This document shows positions 1 through 5,359 of a stretch of 5,359 bases of DNA, in pieces. Numbering within the stretch: the first letter of the stretch is position 1; each line of letters starts with the position of its first letter. Below the pieces are notes generated by a model that had not been told where the DNA came from, searched no databases, and saw nothing but the letters and a program-made list of their open reading frames with translations. The DNA comes from Lachnospiraceae bacterium (GTDB taxonomy: Bacteria; Bacillota; Clostridia; Lachnospirales; Lachnospiraceae): NCBI GenBank assembly GCA_009787745.1, contig WQST01000178.1:1-5359 (forward strand). Direction: 5' to 3'. Both the position numbers and the translations under genes were made by a program.

Positions 1-1
1 T

Positions 2-73
2 AACTTGCTTCGTAAGAGATTAAAAGACCCTCAATTGTCATTGTTTTCCGATTCCTTATTCGCATGGGGTTAG
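2..73 (+). CDS. Possible C-terminal end of an upstream protein with a sliding-clamp-binding motif (partial)
   Basis: The frame starting at base 2 is open to a TAG at 71-73 and gives 23 residues; the start lies outside the window. Residues 11-15 of this fragment (bases 32-46) read QLSLF, the canonical beta-clamp-binding pentapeptide, followed by only eight residues before the stop. Such a motif close to the C-terminus is known in Y-family polymerase IV (DinB) and PolC, among other repair and replication proteins. The basic stretch just before it (LLRKRLKDP) fits a linker, but it does not resemble the usual end of PolC. This is too little sequence to name the gene. A competing reading on the opposite strand (a 13-codon open start at 41 to 1) cannot be excluded. 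If this frame is real, the upstream gene runs in the same direction as the operon and ends about 30 bases before the first promoter. Confidence 0.4.
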   Translation, partial: NLLRKRLKDPQLSLFSDSLFAWG

Positions 74-103
74 AAAAATGGGGAAACTCAAAGCTAAAAT
101 TTA

Positions 104-132
104 TTGACTTTCGCAGCATCTGACCTTAATAT
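104..132 (+). promoter_or_regulatory. Candidate sigma-A promoter P1
   Basis: TTGACT at 104-109 matches the -35 consensus in 5 of 6 positions. TAATAT at 127-132 matches the -10 consensus in 4 of 6, with an exact 17-base spacer. Transcription would start near 139-140, giving a leader of about 125 nt before the degV ATG. It partly overlaps the second candidate promoter, and the two may be alternatives. Confidence 0.45.
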
Positions 133-146
133 AGATATGGTATAAT
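120..146 (+). promoter_or_regulatory. Candidate extended -10 promoter P2 for the degV-topoisomerase-rsmD operon
   Basis: TATAAT at 141-146 is a perfect -10 hexamer and is preceded by TGG at 138-140, which gives the TGn extended -10 element used by Gram-positive sigma-A. The best -35 is CTGACC at 120-125 (4 of 6) with a short 15-base spacer; an extended -10 needs little from the -35. The start would fall near 152-154, leaving a leader of about 110 nt. This is the strongest promoter-like signal in the window. It sits directly upstream of the first gene of the cluster. Confidence 0.55.
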
Positions 147-231
147 TTTTTATCCTAATTTCCCAATAGCACGGATGAATAATCATTCTTAGCGAGGTTA
201 TTTCGGACTTAGAATAATTTTTCATACCAAT
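142..231 (+). repeat. Imperfect 18-base direct repeat in the operon leader
   Basis: Bases 142-159 and 214-231 match at 15 of 18 positions. Both read ATAATTTTT, one variable base, AT, then a short C-containing stretch ending in AAT; the copies start 72 bases apart. The first copy overlaps the perfect -10 and the expected transcription start; the second lies 33 bases before the degV ATG. It could be a pair of protein-binding sites or a chance result of AT-rich sequence. No known regulator site is recognised. Confidence 0.25.
185..222 (+). promoter_or_regulatory. Weak leader hairpin followed by a T-run (possible attenuator)
   Basis: ATTCTTAG (185-192) pairs with CTTAGAAT (208-215) in seven of eight positions, with one T-T mismatch. 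CGA (193-195) can extend the stem by pairing with TCG (203-205), leaving a two-base bulge. The stem is followed at once by AATTTTT (216-222), the arrangement of an intrinsic terminator. The stem is AT-rich and short, so it would be a weak terminator at best; a leader structure that tunes expression is the alternative. It lies downstream of both candidate promoters, so it would be transcribed. Confidence 0.25.
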
Positions 232-263
232 AGTACAAATATTATAGAAAGTTGACGGTGCTT

Positions 264-1142
264 ATGTCTAAAATTGCGGTTATAACAGATTCAAATAGCG
301 GAATCACCCAATCACAAGGTAAGGAACTGGGTATTTTCGTTATTCCAATGCCATTTATGATTAATGAAGAAAGTTTTTTTGAAGACCTGGATTTAACGCA
401 GGATGAATTTTATGATAAATTAAGTTCAGGTGCTGATGTCGTTACAAGCCAGCCATCACCCGAAAGTGTAACTGACATATGGGATGAAGTTCTTAAAGAA
501 TATGATGAAATCGTACATATTCCGATGAGCGGCGGTTTATCAGGAACTTTGGAAAGGGCGATGATTTTAGCTGCGGATTATCACGGTAAGGTTCAGGTCG
601 TTGATAACTTGCGCATCTCAGTCGTGCAACGGCAGTCGGTTCATGATGCCCTTATGTTGGTTAAGCAAGGGTATAAAGCAGCGGAAATAAAAACTATTCT
701 GGAAGAAGATAAATATAATTGCAGTATTTATATCATGTTGGATACTTTGAGTTACCTGAAAAAGGGCGGGCGGATTACCCCCGCGGCGGCGATGTTGGGT
801 ACGGTTCTAAAGATCAAGCCGGTTCTGCAAATTCAAGGTGATAAACTTGACGCTTTTGCCAAAGCCCGAACTGCCGGACAAGGCAAAACGATTATGATTA
901 ATGCGATCAGAAATGATATGCAAAATCGCTTCGGCGGAGAAGATAAAGAACATGTCAAGCTTCATATCGCCCATGCCCATAATACTGAAGAAGCAGAAAT
1001 TTTAAAAGGTGAACTAACTAATATGTTTCCCGATATTCCGATTATTATCGACGCTTTGTCTTTAAGTGTCGCCTGCCATATCGGACCGGGAGCATTGGCG
1101 ATAGCTTGCACGAAAAACTTAAATATTACGAAAGGTCAATAA
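264..1142 (+). CDS. DegV family protein (FakB-like fatty-acid-binding protein)
   Basis: This 292-residue protein matches the usual length and motif order of the DegV family. Family members bind a long-chain fatty acid; the FakB type presents it to the kinase FakA for phosphorylation and entry into phospholipid synthesis in the cytoplasm. Visible signatures are the N-terminal strand KIAVITDSNSGI (3-14), TSQPS (61-65), MSGGLSGT (88-95), YLKKGGRI (164-171), LGTVLKIKPVLQI (178-190) and HIGPGALAI (272-280). The Thr/Ser of the second, the Ser of the third and the His of the last correspond to the fatty-acid carboxylate contacts known in FakB proteins. No signal peptide or membrane segment is seen. 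No DAK2-domain kinase (FakA) lies in the window, so the ligand and partner are unknown. ATG 264 is chosen because the conserved first strand begins right after it. GTG 258 and TTG 252 are in-frame alternatives; the nearest purine-rich site, GAAAG (247-251), is better spaced for GTG 258 (6 nt) than for ATG 264 (12 nt). It is the first gene of the probable operon. Confidence 0.93.
   Translation: MSKIAVITDSNSGITQSQGKELGIFVIPMPFMINEESFFEDLDLTQDEFYDKLSSGADVVTSQPSPESVTDIWDEVLKEYDEIVHIPMSGGLSGTLERAMILAADYHGKVQVVDNLRISVVQRQSVHDALMLVKQGYKAAEIKTILEEDKYNCSIYIMLDTLSYLKKGGRITPAAAMLGTVLKIKPVLQIQGDKLDAFAKARTAGQGKTIMINAIRNDMQNRFGGEDKEHVKLHIAHAHNTEEAEILKGELTNMFPDIPIIIDALSLSVACHIGPGALAIACTKNLNITKGQ
1130..1135 (+). 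promoter_or_regulatory. Ribosome binding site of the topoisomerase B subunit, inside degV
   Basis: GAAAGG lies within the last codons of the DegV gene, seven bases before ATG 1143. The DegV stop codon (1140-1142) touches this ATG with no gap, so the site supports both the chosen start and translational coupling of the two genes. Confidence 0.6.
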
Positions 1143-3068
1143 ATGGCACATAATGTCAAAGCATATGACGCATCCAGCATTACCGTTTTAGAAGGGTTGG
1201 AAGCTGTACGGAAGCGCCCCGGTATGTATATCGGCAGTGTTTCCACCAAAGGGCTTAATCATTTAGTATATGAAATAGTTGATAATGCCGTTGATGAGCA
1301 TATCGCAGGATTTTGTACCCTTATAAAAGTTACTCTTGAAGCGGATGGTTCAGCGACGATTGAGGATAACGGACGCGGCATTCCCGTCGGGATGCATGAA
1401 AAGGGTATCAGTGCCGAGCGGTTGGTTTTCACGACCCTCCATGCGGGCGGGAAGTTTGACGACAGTGCTTATAAGACCAGCGGCGGTCTCCATGGCGTCG
1501 GTTCATCGGTGGTAAATGCCTTATCCGCCTATTTGGTCGTAAAAGTAAAAATTGACGGGCTGGTATATGAAGATCGCTATGAACGAGGGATTCCGTCGAT
1601 TGATTTAGTAAACGGACTTTTACCTGTTGTCGGGAAAAGCCGTGACACAGGAACAACGGTAAATTTTTTACCCGATAATATGATTTTTGACAAAACAAGG
1701 TTCCGTGAAGAAGATATTAAAAGCCGTTTACATGAAACCGCATATCTTAATCCGCTTTTAAAGATTATCTTTAAGGATAACCGGCAAGATGTGCCGGAGG
1801 TAATTGAGTATCATGAGCCGGAAGGAATTACCGGATTTATTAAGGATATGAATAAATCTAAAGAAGCCGTTTGTGATATCATTTCTTTTTGCGGTGAAAG
1901 CGAAGGAATCACGGTTGAAGTAGCTTTTCAGTATGTCAATGAATTTCACGAAAATATTCTCGGTTTTTGCAATAATATTTATAACTCGGAGGGCGGTACA
2001 CATCTGACAGGGTTTAAAACGACATTCACTAACATTATCAATAGCTATGCCCGTGAGCTTTCGATTCTCAAGGACAAGGACGCGAATTTTACAGGTGCCG
2101 ATGTCCGGAACGGAATGACCGCCGTTATTTCAATCAAGCACCCTGACCCGCGCTTCGAGGGGCAAACGAAAACCAAACTTGATAATCAGGACGCCGCCAA
2201 AATCGTTGGCAAAGTAACGAATGAAGAAATCACCCGCTACTTCGACCGTAATTTGGAAACCCTGAAAAATGTCATAAGCTGCGCCGAAAAAGCCGCCAAA
2301 ATCCGTAAAACCGAGGAAAAAGCACGGACTAATATGCTGACGAAACAGAAATTTTCTTTTGATTCGAATGGGAAATTAGCGAATTGCGAGTCAAAGGATA
2401 TGGCTAAATGCGAGCTTTTCATCGTGGAGGGAGATTCGGCGGGAGGCAGTGCGAAGACAGCGCGGAATCGGCATTATCAAGCGATTTTACCGATTCGCGG
2501 TAAAATTTTGAATGTGGAAAAAGCCAGTATTGACAAGGTTTTAGCCAATGCGGAAATCAAAACAATGATTAATGCCTTTGGTTGCGGCTTTTCCGAAGGC
2601 TATGGCAATGATTTCGATATTGCCAAGCTTCGCTATAACAAAATAATAATAATGGCTGACGCCGATGTCGATGGCGCGCATATTTCTACTTTGCTTTTGA
2701 CGCTTTTTTATCGGTTCATGCCGCAGCTTATCTTTGAAGGACACGTTTATTTGGCGATGCCGCCGTTATATAAGGCGATGCCGTCGAAGGGTGAGGAAGA
2801 GTATTTATTTGATGATAAGGCGTTAGAAAAATACCGTAAGCGCCATAAGGGACCCTTTACTTTACAACGGTTTAAAGGGCTTGGCGAGATGGATGCCGAC
2901 CAATTATGGGAAACGACCCTCGACCCTGAGACGCGGATGCTAAAGCTGGTCGAAATCGAAGATGCGCGCATGGCTTCCGAAGTAACAGAAATGCTGATGG
3001 GTACTTTAGTTCCGCCGCGGAAGGCATTTATTTATAAAAATGCCAATGAAGCGGAGCTTGATATCTAG
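1143..3068 (+). CDS. gyrB/parE: Type IIA DNA topoisomerase subunit B, GyrB-like (probable topoisomerase IV ATPase subunit)
   Basis: This 641-residue ATPase subunit pairs with the next gene product to pass one DNA duplex through another. It opens with a GHKL ATPase domain: LEAVRKRPGMYIG (19-31), general base Glu44 and Mg-binding Asn48 in EIVDNAVDE (44-52), Asp75 and Gly79 in EDNGRGIP (74-81), and the ATP lid GGLHGVG (114-120). The transducer domain supplies Gln341 and Lys343 in GQTKTKL (340-346). The TOPRIM domain follows, with Glu429 in VEGDSAGGSA (428-437) and Asp506, Asp508 and Asp510 in ADADVDGAHI (505-514). The tail has QRFKGLGEMDADQLWETT (575-592) and ends in LDI, as GyrB proteins do. 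Length matches Firmicute GyrB/ParE and lacks the extra domain of proteobacterial GyrB. The motif ILNVEKA (455-461) is GyrB-like, where ParE usually has VINTEKA. Oddities are Ala505 where GyrB has Thr, a longer FGCGFSEGYGNDFD loop (479-492), and Glu143 at the aminocoumarin-contacting Arg position. The family call is certain. The gyrase versus topoisomerase IV assignment rests mainly on the partner subunit. Confidence 0.96.
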   Translation: MAHNVKAYDASSITVLEGLEAVRKRPGMYIGSVSTKGLNHLVYEIVDNAVDEHIAGFCTLIKVTLEADGSATIEDNGRGIPVGMHEKGISAERLVFTTLHAGGKFDDSAYKTSGGLHGVGSSVVNALSAYLVVKVKIDGLVYEDRYERGIPSIDLVNGLLPVVGKSRDTGTTVNFLPDNMIFDKTRFREEDIKSRLHETAYLNPLLKIIFKDNRQDVPEVIEYHEPEGITGFIKDMNKSKEAVCDIISFCGESEGITVEVAFQYVNEFHENILGFCNNIYNSEGGTHLTGFKTTFTNIINSYARELSILKDKDANFTGADVRNGMTAVISIKHPDPRFEGQTKTKLDNQDAAKIVGKVTNEEITRYFDRNLETLKNVISCAEKAAKIRKTEEKARTNMLTKQKFSFDSNGKLANCESKDMAKCELFIVEGDSAGGSAKTARNRHYQAILPIRGKILNVEKASIDKVLANAEIKTMINAFGCGFSEGYGNDFDIAKLRYNKIIIMADADVDGAHISTLLLTLFYRFMPQLIFEGHVYLAMPPLYKAMPSKGEEEYLFDDKALEKYRKRHKGPFTLQRFKGLGEMDADQLWETTLDPETRMLKLVEIEDARMASEVTEMLMGTLVPPRKAFIYKNANEAELDI

Positions 3069-3075
3069 AAATACA

Positions 3076-3080
3076 AGAGG
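3076..3080 (+). promoter_or_regulatory. Ribosome binding site of the topoisomerase A subunit
   Basis: AGAGG, extended to AAGAGGTG at 3075-3082, ends five bases before ATG 3086 in the 17-base gap after the subunit B stop. It is the clearest Shine-Dalgarno site in the window and fixes the start of the A subunit. Confidence 0.75.
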
Positions 3081-3085
3081 TGTAA

Positions 3086-5323
3086 ATGAACGATCGTATC
3101 ATCAAAACCGAATACTCGGAAATCATGCAAAAATCATATATTGACTATGCCATGAGCGTTATTATTGCCAGGGCGTTACCCGATGTCCGCGATGGGCTTA
3201 AGCCGGTTCAGCGGCGTACTTTGTATGACATGCATGAGTTGGGGATCAGATATGACAGGCCATACCGTAAAAGTGCCAGAATCGTCGGCGACACGATGGG
3301 TAAATATCATCCCCACGGCGACAGTTCGATTTATGATTCCTTAGTCGTTATGACCCAGGAGTTTAAAAAAGGACTTCCGCTTATTGACGGGCATGGTAAT
3401 TTTGGTAATATAGAAGGAGACGGCGCGGCGGCGATGCGTTATACCGAAGCCCGCCTTATGCAGATTACACAAGAGTATTTTTTATCCGATCTTGATAAAA
3501 ATGTCGTTGATTTCGGGCCTAATTTCGACGAAACAGAAAAAGAGCCGCTGGTTTTACCCGCTCGTTTTCCGAATTTGTTGGTTAACGGGGCGGAGGGCAT
3601 CGCCGTCGGTATGGCGACGAGTATACCGCCGCATAATTTAAGTGAAGTTTGCGAAGCGGCTAAGGCTTATATGCAAAACGAGAATATCACGACCGAAGAA
3701 CTGATGCGTTATGTGAAAGGCCCTGATTTTCCGACAGGCGGTTTCGTTATCAATAAAGATGAACTTAAGGAAATATATGAAACAGGCATCGGCAAAGTAA
3801 AAGTCCGCGGCAAAGTCGAAGTTGAAAAAGCCAAAAACGGCAAAACCAATCTGGTAATTACCGAGATTCCGTACCCGATGATCGGGATGGGCATCGGACG
3901 ATTCCTTTCTGATGTCGCGGCTTTATACGAGTCTAAGAAAGCCCCCGATATTGTTGATATTTCGAATCAATCATCGAAAGACGGAATTCGTATCGTCATT
4001 GAACTGAGAAAAGACGCCGATATTGAGAACTTTAAGAACATGTTATATAAGAAAACCCGTTTGGAAGATACTTTCGGCGTCAACATGCTGGCGATTTCTC
4101 ATGGCCGCCCTGAAACAATGGGCTTAAAGACGATTATTAAAGAGAATGTCGCTTTTCAATTCGAGGTCACGCGCAGGAAGTACGAAAATCTGCTTGCCAA
4201 AGAACTGGAGCGGAAAGAAATTCAAGAGGGTTTGATAAAAGCCTGTAATGTTATTGACCTGATTATAGAAATTCTGCGCGGTTCAAAAGACAGGGCGATG
4301 GCAAAAGCATGTCTGGTAAACGGAAAAGTTGACGGCATCAGATTTCGTTCAAAAGAATCAAAGGTGATGGCACAGCAATTAAGCTTTACGGAAAGGCAGG
4401 CAAACGCGATTCTCGAAATGCGCTTATACCGCTTGATTGGCTTAGAAATCGAAGCGCTGATTAATGAACACGAAGATACAATCGCTAACATATATCGTTA
4501 TGAAGATATCTTGGAGCGAAAAGATTCGATGGCGCAAGTCATTATCAATGAACTTGACGAGATTAAAACCAGATTCGGGCGTTTAAGGCGCACGATTATT
4601 GAGAATATCACGGATACTGTCTATAAGGAAAAAGAAGCCGAAGAAACAGAACTAATGTTCCTGATGGATCGCTTCGGCTATGCCAAAACCGTTGATATCG
4701 CAACCTACGAAAGAAATAAAGAAGCCGCTGATGCAGAACATAAGCATATCTTCGTCTGCAAAAACACGGGGCGTATTTGTTTATTTACGAACACGGGGCT
4801 TTTACATACGGTAAAAGTAGCGGAGTTACCGTTTGGCAGATTCCGTGATAAGGGGATTCCGATTGACAATGTCAGTAATTATAATTCAGAAAAAGAACAA
4901 TTGGTTTATGTAACCAGCCAGACGAATCTGAATTTATATAAACTTATCTTTGCGACAAGGCAGGCAATGCTGAAAATTGTTGATGGCAGTGAATTTGATG
5001 TCGGTAAAAAAACAGTTATTGCGACTAAATTAATGGAGAATGATGAAATACTCAGTATCGAGCTTCTTGAAGTTCAGCGTAATATGATTCTAAAAAGTAA
5101 ACTCGGCTTTTTTCTGCGCTTTTCCATTGAAGAAATACCTGAGAAGAAAAAAAGTGCCGTTGGCGTTCGCGGGATGAAGCTGGCAGCATCTGATTTTGTC
5201 GAAGCGGTGTTTTATCCGGTAAGCGGTGTGGATACGATAGTAGAATGTGAAGGCAAAGAACTGGATCTTGCGAAACTTAAGCTTGGCAGGCGCGATTCAA
5301 AAGGGACGAAGATTAGATTATGA
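3086..5323 (+). CDS. gyrA/parC: Type IIA DNA topoisomerase subunit A, GyrA-like without a GyrA box (probable topoisomerase IV subunit A)
   Basis: This 745-residue subunit cuts and rejoins DNA. The N-terminal part has SYIDYAMSVIIARALPDVRD (17-36) and GLKPVQRRTLYDM (37-49). The winged-helix active site has GKYHPHGDSSIYDS (72-85) and AAAMRYTEARL (114-124), where Tyr119 is the tyrosine that attacks DNA and Arg118 its neighbour. The tower and coiled-coil segments follow at about 350-500, including EGLIKACNVIDLIIEILRGS (381-400) and ANAILEMRLYRLIGLE (439-454). The last 220-240 residues look like the beta-pinwheel DNA-wrapping domain, with repeated blade motifs such as FTNTGLLHTVKVAELP (567-582) and VGVRGMKL (692-699). 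No GyrA box (QRRGGRG-like) is present. The total length is close to ParC (about 750) and below typical GyrA (about 800-875), so decatenation is more likely than supercoiling. The catalytic core still reads as GyrA (GHGNFG, 102-107) rather than ParC. Ser80 and Asp84 are the quinolone-sensitive residues. The gene lies 17 bases after subunit B and overlaps rsmD by 4 bases. Confidence 0.96.
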   Translation: MNDRIIKTEYSEIMQKSYIDYAMSVIIARALPDVRDGLKPVQRRTLYDMHELGIRYDRPYRKSARIVGDTMGKYHPHGDSSIYDSLVVMTQEFKKGLPLIDGHGNFGNIEGDGAAAMRYTEARLMQITQEYFLSDLDKNVVDFGPNFDETEKEPLVLPARFPNLLVNGAEGIAVGMATSIPPHNLSEVCEAAKAYMQNENITTEELMRYVKGPDFPTGGFVINKDELKEIYETGIGKVKVRGKVEVEKAKNGKTNLVITEIPYPMIGMGIGRFLSDVAALYESKKAPDIVDISNQSSKDGIRIVIELRKDADIENFKNMLYKKTRLEDTFGVNMLAISHGRPETMGLKTIIKENVAFQFEVTRRKYENLLAKELERKEIQEGLIKACNVIDLIIEILRGSKDRAMAKACLVNGKVDGIRFRSKESKVMAQQLSFTERQANAILEMRLYRLIGLEIEALINEHEDTIANIYRYEDILERKDSMAQVIINELDEIKTRFGRLRRTIIENITDTVYKEKEAEETELMFLMDRFGYAKTVDIATYERNKEAADAEHKHIFVCKNTGRICLFTNTGLLHTVKVAELPFGRFRDKGIPIDNVSNYNSEKEQLVYVTSQTNLNLYKLIFATRQAMLKIVDGSEFDVGKKTVIATKLMENDEILSIELLEVQRNMILKSKLGFFLRFSIEEIPEKKKSAVGVRGMKLAASDFVEAVFYPVSGVDTIVECEGKELDLAKLKLGRRDSKGTKIRL

Positions 5324-5359
5324 GAGTTATATCAGGTTCCGCCAAAAGCCTAAGACTAA
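5320..5359 (+). CDS. rsmD: 16S rRNA (guanine966-N2)-methyltransferase RsmD, N-terminal fragment (runs off the window)
   Basis: Thirteen codons are visible and read MRVISGSAKSLRL. This matches the start of RsmD proteins (MRVI-G-x-A/K pattern, then a short basic stretch ending in L). RsmD methylates a guanine of 16S rRNA in the 30S subunit; its S-adenosylmethionine-binding fold would lie beyond the window. The ATG overlaps the TGA of the topoisomerase A gene (ATGA), which points to translational coupling. The only purine-rich candidate, AAGGGA at 5301-5306, is 13 bases upstream, so re-initiation after the upstream stop is a likelier route than an independent site. The fragment is cut by the window edge, not broken. 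The identification rests on a short but distinctive N-terminus. Confidence 0.8.
   Translation, partial: MRVISGSAKSLRL

Noticed and set aside
1..41. Minus-strand open start (ATG at 41 to 39) giving 13 codons to the window edge, read MTIEGLLISYEAS
   Set aside because: Its only purine-rich site (AGGA) is about 11 bases from the ATG and no convincing minus-strand promoter was found. The competing plus-strand frame carries a QLSLF motif. It is kept only as an alternative.
73..103. Terminator for the upstream gene
   Set aside because: The bases after the TAG at 71-73 contain only short AT-rich self-complementarity (AGCT, AAATTT), with no GC-rich stem followed by a T-run.
104..146. TTGACT (104-109) paired with the perfect TATAAT (141-146) as one promoter
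   Set aside because: The spacer would be 31 bases, far outside the 16-18 that sigma-A needs.
186..215. Third promoter using TAGAAT (210-215) as the -10
   Set aside because: The best -35 at workable spacing (TTCTTA, 186-191) matches only 3 of 6 positions, and the hexamer lies inside the hairpin arm.
1429..1698. Minus-strand open frame of 89 codons inside the subunit B gene
   Set aside because: It is antisense to well-conserved GyrB sequence, has a low-complexity Arg/His-rich translation and no recognisable motif. The other minus-strand frames within both topoisomerase genes are rejected on the same grounds.
1..5359. Mobile elements, CRISPR arrays, tRNA or rRNA genes, known riboswitches, frameshifts
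   Set aside because: None seen. The three full genes are intact and of expected length, and there are no spaced repeats, terminal inverted repeats or transposase motifs.

Overview
The window looks like ordinary chromosome from a low-to-medium GC Firmicute, most likely a member of the Clostridia close to Lachnospiraceae. Three things suggest this. The gyrase-type subunit B is short, 641 residues, and lacks the large insert seen in proteobacterial GyrB. It is paired with a GyrA-type subunit that has lost the GyrA box. The pair sits between a DegV-family gene and rsmD. The family placement rests on motifs read by eye and on my recollection of related proteins, not on a search.

Layout: bases 1-73 may hold the last 23 codons of an upstream gene, ending just after a QLSLF pentapeptide. 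Bases 74-263 are non-coding. They carry one or two sigma-A-type promoters (104-146) and a leader of roughly 110 nt with a weak hairpin followed by a T-run. Then come four same-strand genes packed tightly: a DegV/FakB-like lipid-binding protein (264-1142), a type IIA topoisomerase subunit B (1143-3068, no gap), the partner subunit A (3086-5323, 17-nt gap), and the first 13 codons of rsmD (from 5320, 4-nt overlap). No terminator is visible between them, so they probably form one operon.

The two topoisomerase subunits together make an A2B2 enzyme. Subunit B has the ATPase and TOPRIM parts; subunit A has the DNA-cleaving tyrosine and a C-terminal DNA-wrapping domain. All expected catalytic residues are present in both. 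The sequence is gyrase-like through the catalytic cores, but subunit A lacks the GyrA box and has ParC-like length, so the most likely role is decatenation (topoisomerase IV) rather than negative supercoiling. RsmD modifies 16S rRNA, and DegV proteins present fatty acids to a kinase. The linkage is of housekeeping genes, with no obvious shared pathway.

I found no mobile element, CRISPR array, tRNA, rRNA or recognisable riboswitch, and no evidence of a new system. The points worth following up are the box-less gyrase-like pair, a Glu where aminocoumarin-sensitive gyrases have Arg, the possible clamp-binding C-terminus at the left edge, and the leader of the operon.
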